Counted from the first letter of the stretch, positions 33,708 through 45,659 are shown. The stretch is 64,000 bases of DNA from Vitellaria paradoxa (GCA_019916065.1 CM034237.1:25850340-25914339); one strand, 5' to 3'. Numbers and translations are program-made. Notes: generated by a model not told the origin, from the sequence alone.

Positions 33708-35212
33708 TGCTTGTTCTTACTTAATTACCTCACTCCAAAATAAAAGCTCAGATGAAAATTCAGTTTATCAATTCAAATTTTAAAAAAATGTTAAGTGAGG
33801 TAAATCAAGACAAGTTTTCCCCCAAGTGCAAGGTGTGGTTGAAGCACAAAATAACTGGTAAGTCCCAGGTCATTTCCACAGGGATCTAGGGAGTAATGAA
33901 GTGAATGACTCTAATGGAGATTAATTTGGCAAAACACAACTCACAAAAAATGTGAAACAGAAAATTAAAATCTGATTTGGTTGGTTGATGGTTTTGAACT
34001 AGTTTTCCAAAAGCAAAATGAATTTAAACTTAAAGATTAAGTGATAAAAAAAAATTGAGCAAGACAAGTTTAATATCAATCCAAATGAATTTCAAGTGCC
34101 AAGAGTTTATAAATTACCAAATCAATTTGTGCTGATTTTTTGAGAAAATTAATTTCAATTGAAACAAACCATGGATTAAACACTCAATGTGCATAACCTA
34201 TTTTAAGGACAATAGGAGTTCTAATTCTAGCAACCCACATACAACAATGTCATGAGAGTTCTAAGTTAAGCAACACCTATGAACTCATCAATAGGATATA
34301 CAAATTTGGATTAATCGGGTCTTGAATCAATGAGTTCTAAGACACCCAGCTATAAATTGACTTGATAATCATAAGAACTCAAAGTAGATCCATGAAGTTC
34401 GGCCACTTGAGATTCATTGGAAGGGCATTACCCTTGCCTTGGCCCAAGAAGACTTAGCCGAGCATATTGAAGAGAAGAAAAACAGAAATGGAAATCTGAA
34501 TTGAAGACATTTCAAACTGAAAATGAAAATTTAATGGATTTAGAACTGAAAATCTGATTACAGAAATTGAAATGAATTCAAAATGTAAATCTCAAAAACT
34601 CCAATGCCGAATTGAAATTAAAATGTAAAACTATGAACTCTCAATAATATTTCTCTCAAAACCTCTCTCTACAAAACTGAATTTCTCTCCCCCGACTTCC
34701 TCTGCTTTCTTGCGTGTCTCTCTCTCTGAAACTCTCTTCCTTCTCTCTCCTCTAACCGAATGTAGTCCTCATGATGGCTCCTTCTTTCTCCTATTTTTTT
34801 TTTACTGATTTGCCCTCCCTGGATTGCAGGTTACATCACATGGAGAAGTTGGGGTCACATGGAATTCGTTGCTGTGAAGAAGCTTATATTCGAATACAGT
34901 AAAACCATATTCGAATATGATCCTCTGCTGCAGAAATTTCCAGAATAGTGATTCTGATCTCTTTGCATTGATTTCAACTGAATTTTCTTCTTCTTGTGAA
35001 ATAGCTTCAATCCTTTGATGTGCTGTGCAGCATGCTTTCTTCTCAACATCCTCAATGTAGCTTAATTTCTTGTTTTTGTGATGGAAATCAACACATATTC
35101 CACTTTGGAGATATGGAGATGGAATCTGCACAAAACATAGATTTTATATCTTTTTATGATGTGTGCAAGTGTAATTTGAATATATAAATATGTAACAATT
35201 GATGTCCAATCA
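33708..35212 (-). repeat. Element C 3' LTR
   Basis: 1,505 bp, TG...CA. Palindrome pair TATTCGAATA at 34887-34896 and 34908-34917. A CTGG/CCAG hairpin equivalent to that of the other families is at 33855-33868. A CT-rich block lies at about 34672-34755. Confidence 0.95.
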
Positions 35213-35251
35213 CACACCCCCCAACTACAACATTACTAGTCCCTAGTAATG
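35213..35251 (-). promoter_or_regulatory. Element C polypurine tract and hairpin
   Basis: Minus sense: CATTACTAG-GGA-CTAGTAATG (35251-35231; perfect 9-bp stem), then GTTGGGGGGTGTG (35225-35213) at the LTR edge. Relative to element A the fifth stem pair is A-T instead of G-C on both sides, a compensatory change. Confidence 0.8.
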
Positions 35252-36913
35252 CTTCTAATAGAAAAAATAGGAGAGAAATCCAAAAGCATTAATTCCATTT
35301 CAATTTGAATGACATTTCAGCTATTCATATGAAATTAGTCAACACCATAAGCAAAAACTTTCATAAGCAAAGTTTAAAATTTAAAATTTTATAAGAGATG
35401 TGAAACTTGCCAAGTGTGTGAAATGAATGTGAATGAATAGCAGCTTTTAGCTCTATCAACTTAACATACATCTTTAGAATTTCATTTAATTCTGAACTTT
35501 GCATTCCATTTCATTCCCAAGTTTTGACTTCAAATCTCACCTTGGAATTCACTCCAAAGAAAATAGAGCACACAAGGTTTCACTCAAGATGCCCCTTATT
35601 AAGAGTAAATGTTCATCAAATTCTAGAAGGTGGCATCAACAAGTCAAAAACGATGTATTCAAGAAAGAATTGGACTTGGCATAACTCCATGAAGGAATGA
35701 TGTAGCAAAGTAATTTCAGAATTTTCACCATGATTCCCTAATTCCTAAATTTCACAATTGAATGAAAATTCTTCCAAAGATCAATTAGGACTTGCAATGG
35801 GTTGTAATGGGGCCATGAGGTTTAATAAGGTAATAGAAGGAAAGGATAAGGAATTCAAAAAACTGATTTGGAACACTGAAATAAACTTTCTTCTACCCTT
35901 CTACAATTCATTTTTTTTTTCAAACTGAAAATGACCTCAAGTGAATGTATTTCAAAATTAAAACAGTTTCCCCCTTTTTGATTTTCTTTTTATCATCAAT
36001 TTCCCTTAACATTTTCTTTTTCCTCATTCTATACATTTTTCTTTCTTCTCACCTCCAAATCCCACAATTCAGTCCACTAACCTTCATTTCTATTTTCAAT
36101 GCATTCCAAAATACATAGGGAAGGGTAGAGAGCATTCATTTTGGTTAAAGGAATTATGTGGTAAAAATGAAGAAGTATGAATGCTCTAATAAGGCTCAAA
36201 CTTGGCTACAATGGTCAGGTTTATCAAAGAAAGGCATTCCAAGCTCAAATGTTAAGAAAAATGGCCTAATATCACTTCTATGATTTCATTCCATCCAACC
36301 ATAAAAGTTAAGAATCAGAAATCTAGTTCCATTCCTCAATCACTTCACAAACACCCAAAGCAAAATAGTATAAGTGGAGTTATTGAAGGAATTTGAAGTG
36401 CAAAAAGCTTGAGCTTTTGGAAAGCCCTTAGAGTAAATGTAAGTCTCTCATGAACAAAGTTTAAGGCTCAATTATCTCACTTCAGGTTTTAAGTCTCCAC
36501 TATATCTGGAAATCCATAAAACACATTATTCATTCATAAATCCATTCCTCAAGATAAATGTTAGATCAACAATTCTCAAGCTAAATCCATTCACACACTT
36601 TTCAACTTAAAAACACATGGCAAACACAACAACTCTTAAAATTTCATACTTCAACTCAGCTCAATTCAATTTATGCAAATGACATCACTAATTCCAAGAA
36701 AACAGAAATTTCATTCATTCCAAGTTGTAAGTTCAAAGTCATAGGTGGCAAAAGTAAAACAAAACAACTTAAACCTAATCAAAAGAAACAAACAGCAAGA
36801 ACATCAATCCAAATCCTATTGTTGACAAAACATATTTGAAATATTCTAAAGATTTGCTGTCAAAAGTCTGGTTTCAAGGACGAAAGAATCTGAATCATGG
36901 CTGAAATACTGAA
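35213..36913 (-). other. Element C 3' noncoding domain
   Basis: Diverged from the 3' domains of A, B and D but with some shared landmarks, for example GTTTTGACTTCAAATCTCAC at 35520. T-rich tracts lie at about 35909-35920 and 35967-35990. No gene is seen. Confidence 0.6.
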
Positions 36914-38287
36914 TTAAGCATTTCTTCCTTCTCGGCTTAATTCGAATATGCTCTCCACCAATCGAATAAGCTTTTGCTGCCCCTGTCTCAGCTCACTAAC
37001 TTCCCTCATCAGTACTTCTTGATTTTGCTGGATTAACTTCAATTTCTCCTCTGTGCTCATGGGGGCTGCTTCAGTCTCTTCTGCTGGCTGCTGCTGGTTA
37101 TTCTCTACTGCAGGTGGAGCAGCCTTCTTCAGCTGTCCTTGACTTCTATTCACAGATGTCTTGTCTATTAAAGGAGCAGCTTTCACAGTGGCCATTCCTA
37201 CCTCTTCCTCTATTCCCAGAAAATGCTGAATTATCTCTGTAATTAGACCTCCAAAAGGCAGCCCAGCAGTGGATTCTGATTTCTCTACCACATGAGAAAT
37301 AACCAACCAGATGTGGTAAGGTAAATCCATGGGAATGCCTAACAACAACTTTCCCATAATCATGGCTTGCTCTAGAGTGATGGTTGACTTGTAAGCATGG
37401 GGCAGAATTGAAGAACAGACTAGCATGTGAAGGACATTACTTTTGGGAGTAATTCCTGACTTGGACATCCTAGCAGTGGTCCATTGGGCTTGAGGGTTGG
37501 CTGTGAAGAGTCTAGCCAAATTGTCCTTATGCAATTGCTCCTCCCATTGTGCTTTTTGTCCAGGTGTGGATTCGGGTACTCTTTCAACAGGTAAGTGACT
37601 TATGAAAGAGATCTTCTCAAGATTCACACTGATTTTCTTCCCTCTAACCTCAGAGTTTATCACAGGTCTCCCATGAACCATACCCAATTCAGCATTTGAA
37701 TAAAACTCTCTCACATATGGTACCACAGCCCTCCTACTGGTTGTAACCCAATGCACCCAGCCCCTTTGCTCAAATAATTCTAACAATTCATAGGGTGGTT
37801 CATTGTAGTCCTCCAATTTAATTCCTCTTTCACTCAACACAGCTCTCTTGCTGTAATTCTCATTATATTTCAGCTCTGAGGCTTTATTGGAAAACCTCGA
37901 GCTATCAAAAGAATCCTCCTCAAAAAGATCTTGGTCAGATTGTGCTTCAGGTTCATCCTCAGGAGCATTTTCAGAGGTGTGGACCTCATGCTCAGGAGCA
38001 TTAGTGTGCTCCTTAGTAGGCACATTCTCAGGAATTCCAACAGAGTTTTCCTTTTCAACATTAGAGACATGATCATCATGTCTCTCATTCAAACTCTCAT
38101 TACCTACAGAATAGAACGATTCTGCTCTAGAGGAGGACCTAGGGTCTGATTTAGAAGATGACAGTTCATATGTTATGGGTTCCTGAACAACAAGTGAAGA
38201 ACCCTTACCATGTTGGCTCAAAATCCTCATGCTCCTTCTTTTAGCCTTACCTTTATAAGCCATCTTCTTCATCCTCTTTGGTGGCAT
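36914..38287 (-). CDS. Element C ORF3, plant-transposon-protein domain
   Basis: 457 codons, starting MPPKRMKKM with a basic N-terminus, then an acidic Ser/Glu-rich stretch (about 50-125). The conserved core is about residues 130-370: LSERGI, LFEQRGWVHWVTT, VREFYSNAE, VNSEVRGKKISVNLEKIS, SNVLHMLVCSSILP, LPFGGLITEIIQHF. This is the 'putative plant transposon protein' domain found as an extra ORF in Athila-like elements. A Gln/Glu-rich coiled-coil tail (about 405-450) follows. No signal peptide or transmembrane helix is evident, so it does not look like an envelope glycoprotein. Function unknown. Element D has a homologue at 53480-52163. Confidence 0.88.
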   Translation of the reverse strand: MPPKRMKKMAYKGKAKRRSMRILSQHGKGSSLVVQEPITYELSSSKSDPRSSSRAESFYSVGNESLNERHDDHVSNVEKENSVGIPENVPTKEHTNAPEHEVHTSENAPEDEPEAQSDQDLFEEDSFDSSRFSNKASELKYNENYSKRAVLSERGIKLEDYNEPPYELLELFEQRGWVHWVTTSRRAVVPYVREFYSNAELGMVHGRPVINSEVRGKKISVNLEKISFISHLPVERVPESTPGQKAQWEEQLHKDNLARLFTANPQAQWTTARMSKSGITPKSNVLHMLVCSSILPHAYKSTITLEQAMIMGKLLLGIPMDLPYHIWLVISHVVEKSESTAGLPFGGLITEIIQHFLGIEEEVGMATVKAAPLIDKTSVNRSQGQLKKAAPPAVENNQQQPAEETEAAPMSTEEKLKLIQQNQEVLMREVSELRQGQQKLIRLVESIFELSREGRNA

Positions 38288-39377
38288 CTTGCTTCAATTG
38301 ATTCTCAACCCTTTATCAGAAATTTTCCAAAGCTGTAAACCCTAGCTTCTTCAATCGCAGCTCTGTATCTGAATCTTCCTTTCAATGTCAACTCAAAATC
38401 ACACTCAGATAATCTGAAAGTTGAGGACTGGAAGAAGATGTGGAATGGTGAAGGTTTCAGGGTTTTGGGCACCAGGGCTCGTATTCGAATAGAACAGGAA
38501 CTTGAATGGGGCCACTCACGGGTATATACAGGATTTAAAACCGACATCATATTCGAATACCCAGACCCATATTCGAATACAGGTTATCAGCAATTTGCAA
38601 TTCCAGTGTCCAGAAAACCAGAAATTCTTCCCCCATTTCTTAAGAATACTCAAATTAAGTTTTGCCAACAGCTAGGATTCGAAAATTATTTCAAAAGACA
38701 ACTAATTCAAGAAGAAGTTTTGCAATTTTTTCAAATTTTCAATTTTTTTTTTCAAATTTTCAATTTTTTCAAATTTTCAACATATGCAAACTCAAACTGA
38801 CATAAGCATGATCTTAATTCAATTCAAACAATTCCAAATCATATTCAAAACATTCTGATCATATCCAATCACTCAATTCAGCAAATTTCAGTAAAAATAC
38901 TATTCACATCCACAAACTCAGATTGTGTCCCCCCCAACTAAAATCATGCATTGTCCTCAATGTATTAAACCAGCAAATTAAAGAAAGGTTGGGGAAGTAA
39001 CATACCTGGAGATTGTGAATGAAAATTCAACTTATTACCAAGAATTGAAAGCTGATCATCAGCTACTGTGACCAATTCCCCACCAACTTGTTCCAAGCTC
39101 ACATTTCAGCAGTGGCAAGGCATTTAGTCCAGCTACTGCATGATCACAGCTGCAGTTGCAATTGCAACTGATCACATCAGATTTGAATAGATTCTTTTCA
39201 TCAAGCAGATTCTTCACTTCCTCAGTTGAGTACTACTTGCAGCTGAAAACTGAAGGTTAGCAATAACCATATACAACTTCTTTTTTTTTTTTTTTTACAA
39301 AAACAAAAGAAAACAGAAAATCAAAAGCATAACAGAACCTACACTACTATGATACAAAATCAGAATTCTTCCTTCAT
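38288..39377 (-). promoter_or_regulatory. Element C pol-ORF3 interval with candidate internal promoter
   Basis: 1.09 kb without a gene. In transcript sense it contains: a donor-like CTCCAG|GTATGT (39006/39005); a CATTG-AGGA-CAATG hairpin (38962-38949) followed by a polypurine-tract-like GTTGGGGGGG (38938-38929); then three exact TATTCGAATA boxes, the LTR palindrome, at 38570-38579, 38550-38559 and 38482-38491, with TATATA at about 38522-38528. The ORF3 start codon follows at 38287. The box pair spacing (20 bp) matches the LTR pair (21 bp). Confidence 0.6.
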
Positions 39378-42300
39378 TCAAACAGAATTTGGGGGATCTT
39401 CGAGATCCCAACTCTCTACTTCAGCAACAAAATTCTCATGATACTCCTTGAGTCTTTGTCCATTCACCCGGAAAACATTCTTTGAACTTGGGTTTTCAAT
39501 GTCAATAGCCCCAAACTTAGTCACATTCTTGACTACAAAAGGACCAGTCCATCTTGATTTAAGCTTTCCTGGAAACAGATGCAATCTAGAATCATATAAC
39601 AACACTTTTTGTCCCACAAAAAACTCTCTTCTACTGATGTGTGCATCGTGCCACTTCTTTACTCGATCCTTAGAAATCTTGGCATTCTCATATGCATCGT
39701 TTCTAATCTCTTCCAGCTCACTAAGTTGCAATTTTCTTTGAAAACCAGATTCAGTGATGCTCTCATTAAAATGTCTCACTGCCCAAAAGGCCTTGTGTTC
39801 CAACTCCACTGGTAAGTGACAAGCTTTTCCATATACCAATCTATAAGGGGACATTCCTAAGATGGTCTTGAATGCAGTCCTATAAGCCCACAGTGCATCC
39901 ACCAATTTCAAAGACCAATCTTTCCTTGTGGGGTTCACTGTTTTCTCAATGATTCTTTTGATTTCCCTATTAGCTAATTCAGCTTGTCCACTTGTTTGGG
40001 GGTGGTAAGATGTTCCAACCTTGTGTAACACCCCATACTTCTTCATCAAAAGACCAACATGTCTATTGCAAAAATGTGTTCCCCTATCACTTATCACTGC
40101 TCTAGGCATCCCAAATCTGGAAAACACATTTTCTTTCAAAAATTTGATAACCACTCTATGGTCATTGGTCTTTGTTGGAATAGCCTCTACCCACTTTGAG
40201 ACATAATCTACGGCCACTAGAATGTACTCATAACCAAAGGAACTCACAAATGGGCCCATGAAGTCCATACCCCAACAGTCAAAGATATCAAGCACATAAA
40301 TTGGATGAAGGGGCATCATGTTCCTCCTAGTGAGGCTACCAAGTCTCTGGCATCTATCACAAGCAACACAAAATGCATACACATCTTTGAACATGGTTGG
40401 CCAATACAATCCACATTGCAAAATTTTAGCCACAGTCTTCCTAGCAGAAAAATGTCCTCCACAAGCTAATGTGTGACAGAACTCAATGACACTGGTGGAC
40501 TCACTCTCAGGTATGCACCTCCTAATCACCTGATCTGGGCAATATTTAAACAAATAAGGGTCATCCCAGAAAAAGTGTCTCACATTCCTAAAGAACTTCC
40601 TTCTATCCAGCATGGTCCAGTGAGAAGGCACAATACCTGAAGCTAGGTAGTTGGCTATATCTGTAAACCAAGGTACCTCAGAAGAGTCTATGTGGAACAA
40701 CTGCTCATCAGGGAATGTCTCATTGATGGGAGAATCAAAAGATGCTAAATCCTGATGTGGGAGTCTAGAAAGGTGATCAGCAACTACATTTTCAACTCCC
40801 TTTTTGTCCTTGATTTCTAAATCAAATTCTTGAAGCAGAAGAATCCATCTAATAAGTCTAGGCTTAGCATCAGGTTTGGTCAAGAGATACTTCAAAGCAG
40901 CATGGTCAGTGTATACTATGACATGGGAACCTACCAAGTATGATCTGAACTTGTCCAAGGCATATACTACTGCTAGCAACTCCTTCTCAGTAGTAGTGTA
41001 ATTCCTTTGTGCTTCACTAAGGGTTTTGCTAGCATAGTACAATACATGTGGCCTCCTATCCCTCCTCTGTCCTAGCACTGCACCAATGGCACAATCACTA
41101 GCATCACACATGATTTCAAATGGTAAAGTCCAGTCTGGTGGCTGCATAATGGGAGCTGAGGTGAGCAAACTCTTAAGTCTATCAAATGAGGCCTGACACT
41201 CTGGTGTCCAATCAAAGGGGACATCCTGGGATAGAAGGTTGCACAAAGGTCTAGCAATGGCACTGAATGATGCAATGAACCTTCTATAAAACCCAGCATG
41301 GCCAAGAAATGATCTGATATCCTTAACACATCTAGGGGTAGGAAGTTTTTGAATGATTTCCACTTTGGCTTTGTCTACTTCTATCCCCCTAGAAGACACT
41401 ATGTGGCCAAGGACAATTCCATGAGTTACCATAAAGTGGCATTTTTCCCAGTTCAAAACCAAGTTTTTCTCCTCACATCTAATCAAAACCTTCTCTAAAT
41501 TTCCCAAACATGTATCAAAGTCACTGCCATATACTGAAAAGTCATCCATAAAAACTTCAAGGAATCTTTCTACAAAATCACCAAACAGACTCATCATACA
41601 TCTCTGAAATGTTGCAGGAGCATTGCAAAGACCAAAAGGCATACGCCTATATGCAAATGTGCCAAATGGGCAAGTGAATGTGGTCTTTTCCTGATCCTCC
41701 AATGCAATCTCAATCTGATTATACCCAGAGTAACCATCCAAGAAACAGTAAAATGCATGCCCTGCCACTCTTTCCAATACCTGATCTAGGAATGGAAGAG
41801 GGAAGTGATCTTTCCTTGTGACTGCATTTAACTTTCTATAATCTATGCACATGCGCCATCCTGTTTGGATGCGCATTGGAACTAATTCCTCTTTTTCATT
41901 CTTAATCACAGTCACTCCAGATTTCTTAGGCACTACCTGAGTTGGACTCACCCACTTAGAATCTGAGATGGGGTAGATAATTCCAGCATCCAAAAGCTTG
42001 ATTACCTCCCCTCTAACAACCTCTTTCATGTTGGGGTTGAGTCTCCTTTGCATTTGCCTAATAGGCTTGGCCTCATCCTCCAAAAATATTCTATGAGTGC
42101 AAATCAATGGACTTATTCCCTGCAGATCTGCTATAGTCCAGCCCAAAGCTCCTCTATGCTTCCTCAAGACTTCCACAAGTCTATTTTCTTGGTCCAAACT
42201 CAGCTGAGATGAAATGACAGCTGGATAGGACTCTCCCTCACCCAAAAATACATACTTCAAGTCACTTGGCAAGGGTTTTCTCTCAAGTTTTGGTGGCTGG

Positions 42301-43565
42301 TCCAAAAATGACAGAGGCTTGACTATGGGTAGCTCTAAAGACTCAACAGATGGTCTCCACTGATTCACCAATAGCATTGAATTTTTCATTTCCTCCAATT
42401 CTCCTCCCCCACAATTCTCCAAGTCACAATCAGCTAGGAAATCTACTTGCTCATTATTCACTAAGGCTTTCTCCAAAGGGTCATCAAAATACTCTCTATC
42501 AAAGTGATCTTGAGTGGTTGTTTGAATCCAATCAACTTCCTCTACCTCCTCATAATCACTTGGCTGTTTGGTCACCTTGAAGATGTTTTTCTCAATTGTC
42601 ATGTTTCCAAAGGAGAACTTGATAACTCCGGTTCTACAATTGATCAAGGCATTTGAGGTGGCCAAAAATGGTCTTCCTAGGATAACAGGTACAGCTGGTT
42701 GGTTTCCTTGAATGGGCTGAGTGTCTAGCACTATAAAGTCCACCGGAAAGTAAAAATGATCCACTTGAATCAAGACATCCTCAACCACACCCCTAGGGAC
42801 TTTAACTGACCCATCAGCAAGTTGTAGTGTCACCCTAGTAGGTCTAAGTTCTCCCAACCCCAGCTGTTTGTAAACAGTGAATGGTAAGAGGTTGACACTT
42901 GCACCTAAATCTAGCAAAGCTTGATCTACCCTTTGATTCCCAATTAAGCAAGCTATGGTGGGGCAACCTGGATCTTTATATTTGGGAGGAGTTTTAAATT
43001 GCAAAATGGAGCTCACTTGTTCAGTCAAAAATGCTCTTTCTTTCACATTCATTTTCCTCTTAACAGTACACAAATCTTTCAAAAATTTTCCATAGGATGG
43101 ATTTTGTTTAATTGCATCAAGTAAGGGAATATTGATTCTGACTTGTTTGAACAATTCATAAATGTCAGAATTCAAATTCTCTTTCTTGGCTTTGTTCAAT
43201 CTTTGTGGAAATGGAAGTTTTGGAACAAATTCAGATTTGTCCAACTTGGTTTTATTCAAAATCTCTTTATTTTCAAAATCTTTTTCACTCTTTTCAAACT
43301 GATTTTCCTCAGAAATTTTTTTCTTATTCTCAGAAATTTCCTCTTTATTTTCAGAATCTACCTGCTCTGTTCTCTGGATTCTGATTTGCTGCTTACTGCT
43401 ATTCGAATGTTGCTTACTGGTATTCGAATATTCCTTCGGCTGCATCAGAATTTTCTGCCCTTCTTGGCTCAGATTCTGCTTTTCCTCAAGTTTTCTGCTG
43501 TCCAACTTGCTGTCCCCAATTAGTCTTTCATTTTGCTTCAATTCCTGCTCTTCATGCTGAAACAT
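39378..43565 (-). CDS. pol: Element C Pol polyprotein (protease, RT, RNase H, integrase)
   Basis: 1,395 codons, unbroken. Charged N-terminal linker (residues 1-115), then [13 protein letters not shown] and the conserved pre-protease segment. Aspartic protease with [10 protein letters not shown] at about 219 (Leu in the usual Thr/Ser position) and VILGRPFL at about 294. Reverse transcriptase about 490-760 with the active-site FMDD at 672-675. RNase H about 785-910 ([17 protein letters not shown]). Integrase zinc-binding HxxxCGGHF...CxxCDRCQ region after about 1030, and a core with [18 protein letters not shown] and [14 protein letters not shown], then a C-terminal domain. The start shown is the first Met after the second TAG; the frame is that of gag, 24 codons beyond the gag stop. 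Relatives make this as part of a Gag-Pol fusion. Confidence 0.95.
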   Translation of the reverse strand: MFQHEEQELKQNERLIGDSKLDSRKLEEKQNLSQEGQKILMQPKEYSNTSKQHSNSSKQQIRIQRTEQVDSENKEEISENKKKISEENQFEKSEKDFENKEILNKTKLDKSEFVPKLPFPQRLNKAKKENLNSDIYELFKQVRINIPLLDAIKQNPSYGKFLKDLCTVKRKMNVKERAFLTEQVSSILQFKTPPKYKDPGCPTIACLIGNQRVDQALLDLGASVNLLPFTVYKQLGLGELRPTRVTLQLADGSVKVPRGVVEDVLIQVDHFYFPVDFIVLDTQPIQGNQPAVPVILGRPFLATSNALINCRTGVIKFSFGNMTIEKNIFKVTKQPSDYEEVEEVDWIQTTTQDHFDREYFDDPLEKALVNNEQVDFLADCDLENCGGGELEEMKNSMLLVNQWRPSVESLELPIVKPLSFLDQPPKLERKPLPSDLKYVFLGEGESYPAVISSQLSLDQENRLVEVLRKHRGALGWTIADLQGISPLICTHRIFLEDEAKPIRQMQRRLNPNMKEVVRGEVIKLLDAGIIYPISDSKWVSPTQVVPKKSGVTVIKNEKEELVPMRIQTGWRMCIDYRKLNAVTRKDHFPLPFLDQVLERVAGHAFYCFLDGYSGYNQIEIALEDQEKTTFTCPFGTFAYRRMPFGLCNAPATFQRCMMSLFGDFVERFLEVFMDDFSVYGSDFDTCLGNLEKVLIRCEEKNLVLNWEKCHFMVTHGIVLGHIVSSRGIEVDKAKVEIIQKLPTPRCVKDIRSFLGHAGFYRRFIASFSAIARPLCNLLSQDVPFDWTPECQASFDRLKSLLTSAPIMQPPDWTLPFEIMCDASDCAIGAVLGQRRDRRPHVLYYASKTLSEAQRNYTTTEKELLAVVYALDKFRSYLVGSHVIVYTDHAALKYLLTKPDAKPRLIRWILLLQEFDLEIKDKKGVENVVADHLSRLPHQDLASFDSPINETFPDEQLFHIDSSEVPWFTDIANYLASGIVPSHWTMLDRRKFFRNVRHFFWDDPYLFKYCPDQVIRRCIPESESTSVIEFCHTLACGGHFSARKTVAKILQCGLYWPTMFKDVYAFCVACDRCQRLGSLTRRNMMPLHPIYVLDIFDCWGMDFMGPFVSSFGYEYILVAVDYVSKWVEAIPTKTNDHRVVIKFLKENVFSRFGMPRAVISDRGTHFCNRHVGLLMKKYGVLHKVGTSYHPQTSGQAELANREIKRIIEKTVNPTRKDWSLKLVDALWAYRTAFKTILGMSPYRLVYGKACHLPVELEHKAFWAVRHFNESITESGFQRKLQLSELEEIRNDAYENAKISKDRVKKWHDAHISRREFFVGQKVLLYDSRLHLFPGKLKSRWTGPFVVKNVTKFGAIDIENPSSKNVFRVNGQRLKEYHENFVAEVESWDLEDPPNSV

Positions 43566-43637
43566 AATTTCTTTCTCAGAAGTGCTAAATTGCTGTTTCT
43601 ATTCACTTTTTGTTCTGCTGTCCAGTTTCTGTTTTAG

Positions 43638-45329
43638 CTACATTTCCTCTTCATTTTTCATTATTTCCTGCTCATTTTCTTCCTCAATTTCTTCAGTAGG
43701 TGGTTTGTAATCTGGCTTGACAATTTGCTTTCCACTTCTCAATGTTGAAACAGCTTGTACATGCTCCAGATTTTCATTTGCAGCAGATGAAGATGATTCA
43801 CTGAAATGAACTTGGCTTGTAGGATTTGGTCTTGGCTGAGATGGAAGCTTTCCTGATTCTCTGATGGTTAAAGCTTGAGTTAGCTTTGACAATTGACTTC
43901 GGATGTCTTCCATGGCCCTGTTTGTCTGCTCTTGAAACTTGGAATTCTGATTGTTGGTTCCAATCTGCCCTTGCATAAATTGTTGCAAAGTGTCTTCCAA
44001 AGATCTTATGTGAGGTGGCTGATAAAAATTTGTGTTCTGCTGAGGTTGAAAAGGCTGAGAAGGAAATGGTTGGGGTTGCACAGGTTGTTGAGGTTGGTAT
44101 TGTTGGTTTTGTGCTTCTGCTTTCCAAGAAAGGTTTGGATGATTTCTGTAGCCAGGGTTGTAGTTATTCGAATATGGACTATGGCCTTGTGAATATGTGT
44201 TCATCCCCTGATTTTGATTGAAGGGTCTTGCAGCTTGTGTGGGATTTGCTTGACCATAGAGAACTTCCTTAAAAGCTGGAAGTGTTGGGCAATCATCAGT
44301 CCTGTGGTCTGCGGTTTCACACAGCACACACTTCACTTCACTCTCCTTCAATGTTTGCTTCTTTTGCTCCATCAATTCAATCTTTCTTGACAATGCAGCC
44401 AACCTAGCTCCAACATCATCTGCCTCATTGAGATGGAACTTTCCTCTATCATTTGATCTGTCAGAAAATTCAGAAAAAGATGGGGAAACTACCTCCCATT
44501 GTTTAGTGTTTTCAGCTAAAGCATCAAAGAAATGTAAAGCCTCTTCAGCAGTTTTGTCATAGAATTCACCATTACACATGGTGGCAACCAACATTTTCAG
44601 ATTTGGAGTTAATGCATTATGGAAAAAATTAACAATTCTCCAAGATTCAAAACCATGATGTGGACATGCTTGCAACAATTCCTTGAATCTTTCCCATGCT
44701 TGAGCAAATGTTTCATTGGATTTACACACAAAATTCATTATTTGCTGTTGAAGAATTACAGTTCTATTTGCAGGAAAATACTTCTTCAAAAATTTTGTTT
44801 GCATGTCTCTCCAAGTACCTATTGATCTAGGCTCAAGTGAATTCAACCACATTTTTGCCTTGTCTTTCAATGAAAATGGAAATAATTTAAGCCTAACCAT
44901 GTCCTCATTAACATTCCTATCCATGCAAGTTCCACAAACATCTTCAAATTCTTTCATATGCATGTAAGGATTTTCTGAGTCCATGCCATGAAAAGTTGGT
45001 AAAAGCTGAATTGTTCCAGGTTTAAGATAAAAATTCTGATGTCCATTTGGAAGAACAATGCAAGATGGAGTGGTTTGTCTAGCTGGATAAAGATATTCTC
45101 GGAGAGGTCTAAGGATGTTTTGATCCATTTGGTCATTCTCTCCTTGAACACTTCCTTCCGGCAGAACAGGTGGTGGTGGATCCATATGTGCAACAGAAAA
45201 TTCAGATTGTGAATGTGATGCAGCAGATTTAATCAATTCAGCAAGAGAAGATGGAAAATGCAATTCAGATCTGTTTCCAACAAGTTTACCAGACCTTAAA
45301 AGCATAAACAGAAATTCAGACTGAAACAA
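43638..45329 (-). CDS. gag: Element C Gag polyprotein
   Basis: 563 codons. N-terminal MLLRSGKLV motif shared with element D. Gag core at about residues 105-280, with IQLLPTFHGMDSENPYMHM, FPFSLKDKAKMWLNSL, FLKKYFPANRT, AWERFKELLQACPHHGFE and TAEEALHFFDALAENT. A CCHC zinc knuckle C334-C337-H342-C347 follows. A Gln/Pro-rich linker precedes a coiled coil (LEDTLQQFMQGQI...QLSKLTQALT) and a charged tail. It should assemble the virus-like particle in the cytoplasm and bind genomic RNA. The frame ends at TAG (43640-43638) in an acidic tail. In element D the same region runs into protease without a stop, so this stop is either a lesion or a readthrough site. Confidence 0.93.
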   Translation of the reverse strand: MFQSEFLFMLLRSGKLVGNRSELHFPSSLAELIKSAASHSQSEFSVAHMDPPPPVLPEGSVQGENDQMDQNILRPLREYLYPARQTTPSCIVLPNGHQNFYLKPGTIQLLPTFHGMDSENPYMHMKEFEDVCGTCMDRNVNEDMVRLKLFPFSLKDKAKMWLNSLEPRSIGTWRDMQTKFLKKYFPANRTVILQQQIMNFVCKSNETFAQAWERFKELLQACPHHGFESWRIVNFFHNALTPNLKMLVATMCNGEFYDKTAEEALHFFDALAENTKQWEVVSPSFSEFSDRSNDRGKFHLNEADDVGARLAALSRKIELMEQKKQTLKESEVKCVLCETADHRTDDCPTLPAFKEVLYGQANPTQAARPFNQNQGMNTYSQGHSPYSNNYNPGYRNHPNLSWKAEAQNQQYQPQQPVQPQPFPSQPFQPQQNTNFYQPPHIRSLEDTLQQFMQGQIGTNNQNSKFQEQTNRAMEDIRSQLSKLTQALTIRESGKLPSQPRPNPTSQVHFSESSSSAANENLEHVQAVSTLRSGKQIVKPDYKPPTEEIEEENEQEIMKNEEEM

Positions 45330-45633
45330 AACTCCAATCTAACCTCCTAACTTCACAATTTCATCTACTGATTCACAGAGAATTGCAACTACAGCTTACA
45401 GCAGAGAAATGCAGCAGTATTCGAATATCAGATGAAACAGTTTCAAATCAGAAATTCAGGATTCAGATGCAAATAGTTCTAAAACTAAACTAACAACCAA
45501 GACTATAAAAGAAATAGAAACAGAGATGGAACAAAGTTACCCAACAAGTTAAGCAGCTCCGTTGTTGAAAATGGTGGTGAGATGTACTGCCAGTTAATGC
45601 TCCAAAAGCTCAAAACACCATTGCTTCTCAAAG
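45330..45633 (-). other. Element C leader between primer site and gag
   Basis: About 300 bp without a gene. It contains one TATTCGAATA box at 45418-45427. Confidence 0.6.
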
Positions 45634-45652
45634 ATCCCCGGCAACGGCGCCA
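45634..45652 (-). other. Element C primer-binding site (tRNA-Asp)
   Basis: Minus strand TGGCGCCGTTGCCGGGGAT, complementary to the plant tRNA-Asp 3' end, seven bases inside the 5' LTR. Confidence 0.93.
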
Positions 45653-45659
45653 AAAATTG

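Noticed and set aside
36914..38287. ORF3 of element C as a retroviral envelope gene
   Set aside because: No signal peptide, transmembrane segment or glycoprotein-like cysteine pattern is visible; it matches the plant-transposon-protein type of extra ORF.
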